In this document: one piece after another, positions 1 to 7,454 of the stretch
Layout of the letters: each line of letters starts with the position of its first letter
Numbering within the stretch: position 1 is the first letter of the stretch
DNA from: CAZWXH01 sp964637725
Lineage (GTDB): Bacteria > Bacillota_I > Bacilli_A > Erysipelotrichales > Coprobacillaceae
DNA length: 12,915 nucleotides
Direction: 5' to 3'
Assembly: GCA_964637725.1 (NCBI GenBank)
Contig: CAZWXH010000049.1
Span: 1 to 12,915 of the forward strand
The notes under the pieces: model-generated
Told to the model about the DNA's origin: nothing
Database searches by the model: none
The model's input: only the letters and a program-made list of their open reading frames with translations
Translations under genes and position numbers: made by a program

Positions 1-21
1 GATGGATAACCATCTTTTTTT
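1..21 (+). terminator. Rho-independent terminator of an upstream gene (partial)
   Basis: A GATGG (1-5) / CCATC (10-14) stem with an ATAA loop is followed by seven T residues (15-21). The left arm may extend beyond the window edge. It presumably ends a rightward gene that lies outside the window and isolates the operon starting at 148. Confidence 0.65.
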
Positions 22-88
22 ATCATACATATTATGAAAAAAAATATTATTTTTTGGTGATGTGACTATCGGCTTTTAATTTCCAAAA

Positions 89-97
89 TGTTACTAT
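89..97 (+). promoter_or_regulatory. Possible extended -10 promoter for the phosphodiesterase operon
   Basis: TGTTACTAT (89-97) fits an extended -10 (TG, one base, TACTAT). It would start a transcript near base 104, about 44 bases before the ATG at 148. No good -35 lies 16-18 bases upstream, so the call rests on the TG element alone. The rest of 22-147 is A/T-rich leader in which I recognise no riboswitch. Confidence 0.3.
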
Positions 98-147
98 GAA
101 ATAGAGAAAGACTTGATTAAATGAAGGAAAAGTAAGGAGGCTACATA

Positions 148-2397
148 ATGAAGACAAGAAAAGCTAAATATGTAAGTGTTATTTTGGCGTTTTGTATAGT
201 TTGTATCATTATGGGAGTTGCTAGTATTTGGTACTATCGTCAACTTCAGTCGACTATTAAAAATGAGAGTCAAGGTTATTTACAAGAGATCTTTGAACGT
301 ATAGGAAGTAATATTAACAAAACAATTAAAGAGAATTATGCGGTTTTGGATACAATGAGAGTTTATTTGGAAAATGCTAATGTCAGTACATTCGGAGCAA
401 TTGAGCCGGTTGTTAAAGCTCAACAAAATTATTGGAATTATAAAGATATAATGTTAATTGACAAGAGTGGAAAGGCTTATTCTATTCAAGGAACTGAGAT
501 TTCGTTAACGGGAGATGTTTACCTTCAAGAAGCAGTATTAAATCAAACACAATCATCTTCTATGTCTCAAGTAATTAATGGAAAAGAAAGTATTGTTTTT
601 GCAATCCCATTAAATTCCATGATAATTGATGGAAAAGAAATGGCTGCCCTAGTAGCAAGTTATGATGCTGTTAGCTTTGATGATATTTTATCGATGAATT
701 CTTTTCAAGGACAAGCGTATTCTCATATTATTCGAAAAAATGGAACAATAGTTGTTCGTTCAAGATCAGAGGCCTCTATTGAAATGGGTTATAATGTCTT
801 ATCGACTATTAAGAACACGGTATTAGATGATAAAGAACAATATAGTAAAATGATAAGTGATTTTCAAGAGAATAAAACTGGACAAATAGGATTCACTATT
901 GATAATGTAAGAAATTACATGGTATATACTGCAATAGATCCTGAAGAATGGTATTTGCTTACTATTGTGCCAGTTGCTGTTGTGAATGCAAAATCTGATT
1001 TAATGCTCAATATGACGATTGTTTTAATTGCGGCGATAATTACTGTCTTTGCGGCTCTTATTGCTTATATGATATATTCATTCAAACAAAATAAAAAACG
1101 CTTAGAAAATATTGCTTATGTTGATGACATAACTCAAGGTAATACTTTTCAAAAATTTAGTGAGCTTGCTGATAAGTATCTATTAGAAGATAAAGAAACC
1201 TATGCTATTATTTATACAAATATTTCTAAGTTTAAAGTTATGAATGATCAACTTGGTAGAGAAACTTGTAATTTAATTTTAAAAACACTTTACCATTATA
1301 TATCTACACCTCTTGAAGAGGGTGAATGTATGGGTAGAATTTCTAGTGATAATTTTGCAATTTTAGTTAAATATAAAGATGAAATGACGATGATTCAAAG
1401 ATTTAAAGAATGGTTTGAAAAGGCAGAAGAAGAGATTGCTCAATTTCATTATGATTGGAATTTACCTGTTGTTGAGTTTGGTATTTATATTATAGAAAGA
1501 GAAGATCGGATTTCCTACTCTCAGATGTTAGATAGAGCAAAAATGGCGATTAAAGATTATTCTCATTTAATTAATAATAAAATGTATTATGCAATTTATA
1601 ATGAAGCAGCTAGAGCAAAGATTTTAAGAGAAAAGTATTTAGAAGACAAGATGGAAAGTGCACTAGCAAAAGGACATTTCCAAGTTTATTTACAGCCTAA
1701 GTATAAAGTTTCTCCTGAAAAGATAGGAGGCGCAGAGGCTTTAGCAAGATGGGTTGATCCAGTGGATGGAATGATTTATCCTGATGAGTTTATTCCTTTA
1801 TTTGAAAGGAATGAATTTGTTGTAGAATTGGATTTATGGGTATTTGATCAAGTGTGTCAATGTATCACAAATTGGCAAAAGCAAGGTATTCCATTAATTA
1901 AAGTGTCAGTAAATTGTTCTAAAGTTCAGTTAAGAAACAAAAAGTTTTTAGATAAATATGTAGAGATATTTAATAAATATGATTTACCACAAGGAATCAT
2001 TGAAATTGAATTAACAGAGAGTTTTGTTTTAGAGGATGATAGTGATATTGCAAATATTGTTAATTCTATTCATGAAGCAGGATTTGGTTGCTCTATGGAT
2101 GATTTTGGAAGTGGATATTCTTCATTAAACTTGATTCAGACAATTCCAGTTGATACTTTAAAAATCGATAGAATATTCTTTAATGATGAAGGAACAGATA
2201 CTTCAAAAATGGAAGCGGTTGTTGGAAGTATTATCTCAATGGCAAAGTCTTTGAATATGGAAACAGTTGCCGAAGGTGTTGAGAAGAATGAACATGTGGA
2301 AATGTTGCGTAAATTTAGATGTGATTACATACAAGGCTATGTTTTCGCAAAACCTATGCCTATTCAAGATTTTGAAAAGTTGCTATTTAAAAAATAA
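148..2397 (+). CDS. Membrane sensor protein with degenerate GGDEF and intact EAL domain (probable c-di-GMP phosphodiesterase)
   Basis: This 749-residue protein probably hydrolyses cyclic di-GMP in response to an external signal. Two membrane segments (about residues 8-30 and 289-311) bracket an extracytoplasmic region of about 255 residues that looks Cache-like. A GGDEF fold follows (about 320-480), but its signature is SSDNF (399-403) and no RxxD inhibitory site precedes it, so cyclase activity is unlikely. The EAL domain (about 500-745) keeps the family's metal and catalytic residues: E530 of the EAL motif, N589, E621 and E624 in ELTES, D651 and D652 in DDFGSGYSS, K672, E709 and Q729. AAGGAGG at 134-140, seven bases before the ATG, fixes the start. 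The next gene begins 11 bases after the stop with its own ribosome site, so the two are very likely co-transcribed. The EAL assignment is firm; the Cache label and the direction of signalling are inference. Confidence 0.9.
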   Translation: MKTRKAKYVSVILAFCIVCIIMGVASIWYYRQLQSTIKNESQGYLQEIFERIGSNINKTIKENYAVLDTMRVYLENANVSTFGAIEPVVKAQQNYWNYKDIMLIDKSGKAYSIQGTEISLTGDVYLQEAVLNQTQSSSMSQVINGKESIVFAIPLNSMIIDGKEMAALVASYDAVSFDDILSMNSFQGQAYSHIIRKNGTIVVRSRSEASIEMGYNVLSTIKNTVLDDKEQYSKMISDFQENKTGQIGFTIDNVRNYMVYTAIDPEEWYLLTIVPVAVVNAKSDLMLNMTIVLIAAIITVFAALIAYMIYSFKQNKKRLENIAYVDDITQGNTFQKFSELADKYLLEDKETYAIIYTNISKFKVMNDQLGRETCNLILKTLYHYISTPLEEGECMGRISSDNFAILVKYKDEMTMIQRFKEWFEKAEEEIAQFHYDWNLPVVEFGIYIIEREDRISYSQMLDRAKMAIKDYSHLINNKMYYAIYNEAARAKILREKYLEDKMESALAKGHFQVYLQPKYKVSPEKIGGAEALARWVDPVDGMIYPDEFIPLFERNEFVVELDLWVFDQVCQCITNWQKQGIPLIKVSVNCSKVQLRNKKFLDKYVEIFNKYDLPQGIIEIELTESFVLEDDSDIANIVNSIHEAGFGCSMDDFGSGYSSLNLIQTIPVDTLKIDRIFFNDEGTDTSKMEAVVGSIISMAKSLNMETVAEGVEKNEHVEMLRKFRCDYIQGYVFAKPMPIQDFEKLLFKK

Positions 2398-2408
2398 GGA
2401 GGGATAAT

Positions 2409-4292
2409 ATGAGGCGATTTTCAAATAAATTCATTGTTGTTATCAGTGTTTTTGTTATGGTGATTGCTCTCATAGGTTGTCAACCACAAACAAAAATACT
2501 GAATACTGATGATATTTTGACTCAAAAAAAGACTGAAAAGGGAAGAATCCCTATTACAATTTCAGTAAAGTATGCTTTTACTATTAATAACTTTGAAAAA
2601 GTTGTAGAAGAAAGATTTCCTAATATTGACTTAATTCAAGTTGGTAACTATACAGCTTCTTTAGGCATTGAAGAACAACTTGCAAGATTAAAAAATGATG
2701 ATTTAACTGATATTGTTATGACATGGCCTTATGATGTAGGAGAAGAGTATTGGAAAGATCGTCTAATTGATTTATCAGGAATGAGTTTTTCGAGTCATTA
2801 TAATACCTCTGTGTTAGATATGATTGAAAGAGATGGAAAATTGTTTTACTTGCCTGGTCCTTCTCAGATTAGAGGGATAGTCTATAATAAAACTTTATTT
2901 AGAGAAAAGGGATGGGAAGTCCCATCTGATTATAATGGGTTTATTAAGTTATGTCAGACTATAGAAAAAACAGGAATAAGAGCTCTTCAGTTAGGTTTCA
3001 AGAATCCAGAAGTATTAGATACTGCGTTTATAGGTTATAACTATGGAGACGCTTATAGTAAACCGTATAATAGAAAATGGTTAGAGAACTTTAATCAAGG
3101 AGAAGGAGATTTTAAAGATAACTTTTCGGATGCGCTTGATAATTTTCAAGAGATGATTAGTGAAGGTGTGTTTAAGGAAAGTGATTTGGAAGTAGATTAT
3201 TCAGAAAGAGAGAGAATGTTTTTTAATCGTGAATGTGCAATGATCGAGGATTCAGTACTAATGTCAAGAATGGGTGAAGACTATAATGGTTGTCAAGATG
3301 AGTTTGCATTAATGCCTTTCTTTAATAAAGGAAGCGAAGCGTCTTGGTCACGTTTATATATGGTGTGTTTTTTTGGATTAAACAAACATCTAGAAGAAGA
3401 TAAGAATAAAACTAAATATGATTTAGTTATGAAGCTAATGGAATATATTAGTACACCAGAGGGGCAAGAAGTATTGTCTAGCGATACGGGGGCAATGTAT
3501 TCTAGTGTTGATAACAGCAAAGCGCCAAATATTCATGAAATCAAGGATTTAGTGGAATCATTAGAAAGTGGAAGAGCAGCTAGTTTTCCTGAACTAGAAA
3601 GATCTCAAGAGGCTTTAAGAGATGGATTAGTTTCATTGTTAAAAAAGACAAAAACAAAAGATGAAGTAATTCAACAAATCAATGAACAAAATAAGCATCC
3701 TGTTGAAAAATCAAAACCTAAAGTTATCGGAAAAGCAGAACAAACTTTTTCAATAATTAAATCAGGTGAATATATTGCTGATGTTATTAAGGATGAGGCT
3801 AAAACCGAGATTGCTTTATTCTTAGATAATGGTAAAGATGGCTTATATAATGGAAAAGGTGTAACGTGTAAGTTTTATCAAGGTGATCTTACAATGGAAG
3901 ATGTGAATCGTGTTTTCCCTGATTTGAAATCTCCTGATCGAGGAGTACTTTATAAAGCGAAAATGACTGGGAAAAATATTAAAGAGACACTTGAACATTC
4001 AATTAAAGTGTCTAATAAGGATGAGTGGATATATTATTTTTCTGGTTTGATTGTTGAGTTTGATGTGTTTGCAGAAGGTGGACATAGAGTAAAGAAAATT
4101 TCTTTGTCTAATGGATCTTTACTTGATGATAATAAGGAGTACAGTGTCGCTTTTATGGATGATTCTGTAAGTGAACATTTATTATTCGATAAAGAAGATA
4201 CAAAAAAGAGTGTTAAGGAACTTCTGATTGAATCGATTCAATCATCGGGTGCTATTGCTCCAAATAAAGAAAACAGACTTATTTTAAAATAA
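2409..4292 (+). CDS. Lipoprotein: family-1 solute-binding domain fused to a 5'-nucleotidase C-terminal-like domain
   Basis: This is a 627-residue surface lipoprotein. A basic, hydrophobic signal peptide ends in the lipobox LIGC with acylated Cys24. Residues about 45-410 resemble family-1 extracellular solute-binding proteins (MalE/UgpB type): an early beta-alpha unit, the YNKTLFREKGWEVPSDYNGF stretch (159-178) and the late LMEYISTPEGQEVL segment (343-356). After a charged linker, about 440-627 matches the 5'-nucleotidase C-terminal (substrate-recognition) domain: GDLTMEDVNRVFPDL (492-506), MTGKNIKETLEHS (519-531), a FSG segment (544-546), NKEYSVAFMDD and a closing GAIAPNKENR. The metallophosphatase half of real 5'-nucleotidases is absent, and the usual Asn-Gly-Gly-x-Arg signature is changed to NGKDG (474-478), so enzyme activity is not expected. 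No permease or ATPase gene is nearby. Tight linkage to the phosphodiesterase suggests a ligand-presenting co-sensor; that role is inference. Confidence 0.82.
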   Translation: MRRFSNKFIVVISVFVMVIALIGCQPQTKILNTDDILTQKKTEKGRIPITISVKYAFTINNFEKVVEERFPNIDLIQVGNYTASLGIEEQLARLKNDDLTDIVMTWPYDVGEEYWKDRLIDLSGMSFSSHYNTSVLDMIERDGKLFYLPGPSQIRGIVYNKTLFREKGWEVPSDYNGFIKLCQTIEKTGIRALQLGFKNPEVLDTAFIGYNYGDAYSKPYNRKWLENFNQGEGDFKDNFSDALDNFQEMISEGVFKESDLEVDYSERERMFFNRECAMIEDSVLMSRMGEDYNGCQDEFALMPFFNKGSEASWSRLYMVCFFGLNKHLEEDKNKTKYDLVMKLMEYISTPEGQEVLSSDTGAMYSSVDNSKAPNIHEIKDLVESLESGRAASFPELERSQEALRDGLVSLLKKTKTKDEVIQQINEQNKHPVEKSKPKVIGKAEQTFSIIKSGEYIADVIKDEAKTEIALFLDNGKDGLYNGKGVTCKFYQGDLTMEDVNRVFPDLKSPDRGVLYKAKMTGKNIKETLEHSIKVSNKDEWIYYFSGLIVEFDVFAEGGHRVKKISLSNGSLLDDNKEYSVAFMDDSVSEHLLFDKEDTKKSVKELLIESIQSSGAIAPNKENRLILK

Positions 4293-4295
4293 TTG

Positions 4296-4341
4296 ACTAT
4301 ACTTTGATAGATAATATGTCTTTCAAAGTATAGTTTTTTTT
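4296..4341 (+). terminator. Rho-independent terminator after the phosphodiesterase/binding-protein operon
   Basis: A perfect 12-bp stem pairs ACTATACTTTGA (4296-4307) with TCAAAGTATAGT (4323-4334). It continues past one T:T mismatch for three more pairs to a seven-base loop (4312-4318). An eight-T run (4334-4341) follows. It starts three bases after the stop codon. Confidence 0.92.
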
Positions 4342-4380
4342 CAATAAGTGAAAATACTATGCAAATTGATTTATTTTGAT

Positions 4381-4386
4381 TATACT
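4381..4386 (+). promoter_or_regulatory. Possible -10 element for the phospho-beta-glucosidase gene
   Basis: TATACT lies 30 bases before the ATG at 4417 and just after the preceding terminator, where a promoter must be if the gene is monocistronic. The hexamer 17 bases upstream (TATGCA, 4358-4363) is a poor -35. I saw no clear catabolite-control (cre) site or antiterminator hairpin. Confidence 0.35.
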
Positions 4387-4403
4387 GTAAGTGTATATAT
4401 TAA

Positions 4404-4409
4404 AGGAGG
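4404..4409 (+). promoter_or_regulatory. Ribosome binding site deciding the GH4 start
   Basis: AGGAGG sits seven bases before ATG 4417. The frame stays open upstream to a GTG at 4348, but that start has no ribosome site, lies against the terminator T-run, and would add 23 residues before the nucleotide-binding strand. ATG 4417 is the start. Confidence 0.9.
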
Positions 4410-4416
4410 AATTATA

Positions 4417-5817
4417 ATGGAAAAGAAACCTGTAAAAATTGTTACGATTGGTGGAGGTAGTAGTTATACTCCAGAATTAATGGAAGGATTTATCAAGAGA
4501 TATGATGAATTACCAATTAGAGAGATTTGGTTAGTTGATATCGAAGATGGTAAAGAAAAATTAGATATCGTTGGTAAAATGGCACAACGTATGTGGGATG
4601 CATCTCCTTATGATGTTAAAGTTCATTTAACATTAGATAGAAGAGAAGCATTAAAAGATGCTGATTTCGTTACAACTCAATTTAGAGTTGGATTATTAAA
4701 TGCCCGTATTAAAGATGAAAGAATTCCTTTCTCTTATGGAATGTTAGGACAAGAAACAAATGGTGCTGGAGGAATCTTCAAAGCATTTAGAACAATTCCT
4801 GTTATTTTAGGAATTGTTGAAGATATGAAAGAATTATGTCCTAATGCTTGGTTAGTTAACTTCACTAATCCTAGTGGAATGGTTACTGAAGCAGTTATGA
4901 AATATGGTAAATGGGAAAGAGTTATCGGATTATGTAACGTACCAGTTGGTGCTATGATGGCAGAACCTGAAACTATTGGTACAACTTTAGATCAATTAAT
5001 CTATAAGTTTGCTGGTTTAAACCATTTCCATTGGCATAAAGTTTATGACATGAATGGTGTAGAAGTAACTCAAAAAATCATTGATGCTATGTATGAAGGT
5101 AAAGATGGAGGAATTCCTGCAAATATTCATGATATTCCATTCTTTAAAGAACAATTAGATACAATGAAAATGATTCCTTGTGGATATCATAGATATTACT
5201 ATAGACAACAAGAAATGTTAGCTCATGGATTAGAAGAATTTAATGATCCAACTAAAGGAACTCGTGGTCAACAAGTTAAACAAACTGAAGCAGAATTATT
5301 TGAATTATACAAAAATCCAGATTTAAGTGAAAAACCAGAACAATTAGCAAAACGTGGTGGTGCTCATTATAGTGATGCAGCATGTGAAACAATTGCATCT
5401 ATTTATTCAAATGCAAATAGACACATTGTTGTTACAACTAAGAATGATGGAGCTATCCCTGATTTACCTGCTGATTGTGCAGTTGAAGTTTCAGCTTATA
5501 TTGGCGCTACAGGCGCAAAAGCAATGGCATTTGGTGAATTAGCACCTGCTGAAAAAGGTTGGTTACAATGCATGAAGAACATGGAACATTGTGTTGAAGA
5601 AGCAGCAGTAACTGGTGATTACGGTATGGCTTTACAAGCATTTATCTTAAATCCACAAATTCCTTCTGGCGCAAACGCTAAACAAGTATTAGATGAATTA
5701 TTATTAGCTCATAAGAAATACTTACCTCAATTTGCTGGTAAAATTGCTGAATTAGAAGCAGCTTGTGTAACAATCAAAGATGATGTTGCAAGAGAAATTA
5801 CTGCAAAAGGTTTATAA
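4417..5817 (+). CDS. 6-phospho-beta-glucosidase, glycoside hydrolase family 4
   Basis: This 466-residue cytoplasmic enzyme should hydrolyse 6-phospho-beta-glucosides (such as phospho-cellobiose) to glucose-6-phosphate by the NAD+- and Mn2+-dependent redox mechanism of family GH4. The N-terminal Rossmann loop is IGGGSSYTPE (11-20). NFTNPSG is at 148-154. The metal-site motif CNVP is at 173-176; CNVP marks the phospho-beta-glucosidase branch, against CDMP in phospho-alpha-glucosidases and CHS in alpha-galactosidases. H203 in LNHFHWH fits the second metal ligand, and a Tyr-rich segment (257-262) is near where the catalytic Tyr is expected. Length is normal for LicH/CelF-type enzymes. The substrate is normally delivered by a PTS transporter, but none is in this window. 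All 36 leucines use TTA, unlike the neighbouring genes, which suggests strong expression. A terminator stands on each side, so it is transcribed alone. Confidence 0.93.
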   Translation: MEKKPVKIVTIGGGSSYTPELMEGFIKRYDELPIREIWLVDIEDGKEKLDIVGKMAQRMWDASPYDVKVHLTLDRREALKDADFVTTQFRVGLLNARIKDERIPFSYGMLGQETNGAGGIFKAFRTIPVILGIVEDMKELCPNAWLVNFTNPSGMVTEAVMKYGKWERVIGLCNVPVGAMMAEPETIGTTLDQLIYKFAGLNHFHWHKVYDMNGVEVTQKIIDAMYEGKDGGIPANIHDIPFFKEQLDTMKMIPCGYHRYYYRQQEMLAHGLEEFNDPTKGTRGQQVKQTEAELFELYKNPDLSEKPEQLAKRGGAHYSDAACETIASIYSNANRHIVVTTKNDGAIPDLPADCAVEVSAYIGATGAKAMAFGELAPAEKGWLQCMKNMEHCVEEAAVTGDYGMALQAFILNPQIPSGANAKQVLDELLLAHKKYLPQFAGKIAELEAACVTIKDDVAREITAKGL

Positions 5818-5827
5818 TAAAACGATG

Positions 5828-5858
5828 AAGAACACTTTAAAAAGTGTTCTTTTCTTTT
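5828..5858 (+). terminator. Rho-independent terminator after the GH4 gene
   Basis: AAGAACACTTT (5828-5838) pairs with AAAGTGTTCTT (5841-5851), with the innermost A/T pairs opening into the loop. A T-rich tail (5850-5858, one C) follows. It lies ten bases past the stop codon. Confidence 0.88.
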
Positions 5859-5885
5859 GGCGTAAAGCTGAAATTCGTGTATACT
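5857..5885 (+). promoter_or_regulatory. Promoter for the metallophosphoesterase operon
   Basis: TTGGCG (5857-5862, four of six match TTGACA) and TATACT (5880-5885, five of six match TATAAT) are separated by 17 bases. The predicted start near 5892 gives a leader of about 16 bases carrying only the ribosome site. The -35 overlaps the end of the preceding terminator's T-tract. Confidence 0.55.
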
Positions 5886-5892
5886 ATTATTT

Positions 5893-5899
5893 AAGGAAG
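5893..5899 (+). promoter_or_regulatory. Ribosome binding site deciding the metallophosphoesterase start
   Basis: AAGGAAG ends eight bases before ATG 5908. The alternative in-frame starts GTG 5899 and ATG 5902 overlap or abut it, so 5908 is preferred. Confidence 0.75.
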
Positions 5900-5907
5900 T
5901 GATGAAC

Positions 5908-7020
5908 ATGATTACACCAAAATATTTAAAGAAAACGATTAAAGAAGACTATAGAATGATTGTTATTAGTGATATTCATGGTCATCTTGATAGGTTTAAA
6001 TCTTTATTACAAAAGATAAAATATACACCAGATGATTATTTGATTATTTTAGGAGACTTTGTTGAAAAAGGTGATCAAGTGATTGAAACAATCCATTTTA
6101 TTCAACAACTTGATTTAAATAAAAGGACATATGTTTTAGCTGGTAACTGTGAATGGGCATTAGATGCCTTGTTAACAGTTCCAGAGTTAGCTAAAGAAAT
6201 CCCAAACTATCTTAAACGGGTTTCAAGTAATGGATGTATTAGACAAGTTTATCATAAACTTCATCTTGATGATGGAACAGAAACAATGTTAGGAGTGCAA
6301 AAAAGAATTGCAGAATATTTAAAAGATGAGTTGAGTTATATCTCACATCTTCCTGTTACACTTAAAATCAATCAGTTTTTATTTGTTCATGCCGGTATAG
6401 AAAAAAGAAAGGATTATCAAAAGAGTTCTTTATCTTCATTATTAGAAATGCAATATTTTTATGAACAAGGACATCTTTTAAATGAAATTGTTGTCGTAGG
6501 GCATTTACCAACATCTAATTATTCTTCTTTTATTCATAATGATATTATCTTAGATATTGATAAAAGAATGATTTGTATTGATGGGGGAACAGGAGTAAAA
6601 CCGGTTTCACAGTTAAATGCTTTAATTATAGAAAGCAAGGATAATCACATCTCTTATAAAAAAGAATATGTGCAACCTTTACCGACTTGTAGAGTAAAAG
6701 AGGATGTTAAAGGACATTGTCATAGCATTCATAAAATCAGTTATCCTTATTTTGAAATAGATGTTATAGATAAAGGAAATCAATTTTCTTTATGCAGACA
6801 AATTGATACATATCAAAATATTATGATAAAAAATGAATTTATTTATCATAAGCATAATAAAGATTATTGTTTAGATGATTATACAGATTATTTTCATACT
6901 GTGAGTAAAGGGAATGAAGTTAAAGTTCTCGGTATCTATGATGAATATATTTATTGTATTTATAATGAACAAGTGGGATGGATAAAAAAAGAATTTATTA
7001 GTATGGATAATGAAAAATAG
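5908..7020 (+). CDS. Calcineurin-type metallophosphoesterase with C-terminal SH3-like domain
   Basis: This 370-residue protein should hydrolyse a phosphoester; the substrate cannot be told from sequence. The binuclear-metal motifs are present in order: D22 and H24 in SDIHGH, D50 in GDFVEKG (usual form GDxxDRG, so Glu replaces the second Asp), N80 in GNCE (the GN[HC][DE] form with Cys, as in YfcE-type enzymes), H161 in FVHAG and H199 in VGHLP. IDGGTG and LNALIIE follow, as in PrpE/ApaH-like phosphatases. The last 40 or so residues (about 332-367, ending with a VGWIKKEF segment) read like a bacterial SH3-like beta barrel, joined through a Lys/His-rich region. There is no signal peptide, so it should be cytoplasmic. 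It is first in an operon with the next two genes (23-base gap, then a one-base overlap). An Ap4A hydrolase or protein phosphatase would both be possible. Confidence 0.82.
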   Translation: MITPKYLKKTIKEDYRMIVISDIHGHLDRFKSLLQKIKYTPDDYLIILGDFVEKGDQVIETIHFIQQLDLNKRTYVLAGNCEWALDALLTVPELAKEIPNYLKRVSSNGCIRQVYHKLHLDDGTETMLGVQKRIAEYLKDELSYISHLPVTLKINQFLFVHAGIEKRKDYQKSSLSSLLEMQYFYEQGHLLNEIVVVGHLPTSNYSSFIHNDIILDIDKRMICIDGGTGVKPVSQLNALIIESKDNHISYKKEYVQPLPTCRVKEDVKGHCHSIHKISYPYFEIDVIDKGNQFSLCRQIDTYQNIMIKNEFIYHKHNKDYCLDDYTDYFHTVSKGNEVKVLGIYDEYIYCIYNEQVGWIKKEFISMDNEK

Positions 7021-7043
7021 TTCACACTATATATGGTGAGACT

Positions 7044-7454
7044 ATGAAAGAAGAAAATTATATAAGAGAGTTAATTAATGGTTTAAATATGGGTTTAATC
7101 GCAATTGATCATTTATTAGATAAAATTGATAATAATCAATTAAAAGAGATTGTATTAGGACAAAGAAAGAACTATAATGATTTATTAAAACGTGTCCATA
7201 ATCATTATCCTTCCTTAGATAAAGATGAAGTTAAAAATAAGTTTATGTTAGAAACTATGGTTGAAATGAAGTCTATGATGAGTGATGATTGTAAGATAGC
7301 AAAGATGTTAATTGAAGGAAGTAATCAAGCCGTTATGACTATGACACATATTTTAAATAAGGAACAAAATATTACAGAAACATTAAAACAATTATCTAAT
7401 GATTTTGAAGATATTTCAAAGAGATATATTGAGGAGCTAAAGGAGTTTATCTAA
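7044..7454 (+). CDS. Conserved small helical-bundle protein with internal duplication
   Basis: I do not know a function for this 136-residue soluble protein. It is almost wholly alpha-helical, with no signal peptide, no Cys cluster and a single Cys (C83). It appears to be two related helical hairpins: ELINGLNMGLIAIDHLL (9-25) and MLIEGSNQAVMTMTHIL (88-104) align without gaps around a shared LI-x-G-x-N core. This suggests a four-helix bundle of the ferritin-like/DUF2383 sort that is widespread in Bacillota; the family name is from memory and tentative. The ribosome site is weak (GGTGAG at 7035-7040), so translation may depend partly on the upstream gene. Its stop TAA shares its last A with the next gene's ATG. 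Confidence 0.75.
   Translation: MKEENYIRELINGLNMGLIAIDHLLDKIDNNQLKEIVLGQRKNYNDLLKRVHNHYPSLDKDEVKNKFMLETMVEMKSMMSDDCKIAKMLIEGSNQAVMTMTHILNKEQNITETLKQLSNDFEDISKRYIEELKEFI

Noticed and set aside
37..55. A-run/T-run near-palindrome upstream of the phosphodiesterase
   Set aside because: A8-TATTA-T6 could fold, but an A:T-only stem is weak and common in DNA of this composition; not called as a terminator or riboswitch.
22..147. c-di-GMP riboswitch in the leader of the phosphodiesterase operon
   Set aside because: I looked because the gene handles c-di-GMP, but saw no GEMM-type paired helices or conserved core, and the leader from the likely promoter is only about 44 bases.
3293..3520. 75-codon minus-strand reading frame inside the binding-protein gene
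   Set aside because: It lies wholly inside a well-supported gene on the other strand, with no ribosome site or recognisable protein.
4348..4416. N-terminal extension of the GH4 protein from a GTG at 4348
   Set aside because: No ribosome site precedes it, it starts at the end of a terminator T-tract, and a strong AGGAGG with good spacing serves ATG 4417.
5354..5909. Small reading frames over the end of the GH4 gene (plus 5354-5542, minus 5727-5909)
   Set aside because: Both are alternative-frame shadows of the GH4 gene; the minus one also runs through the terminator and the promoter region of the next operon.
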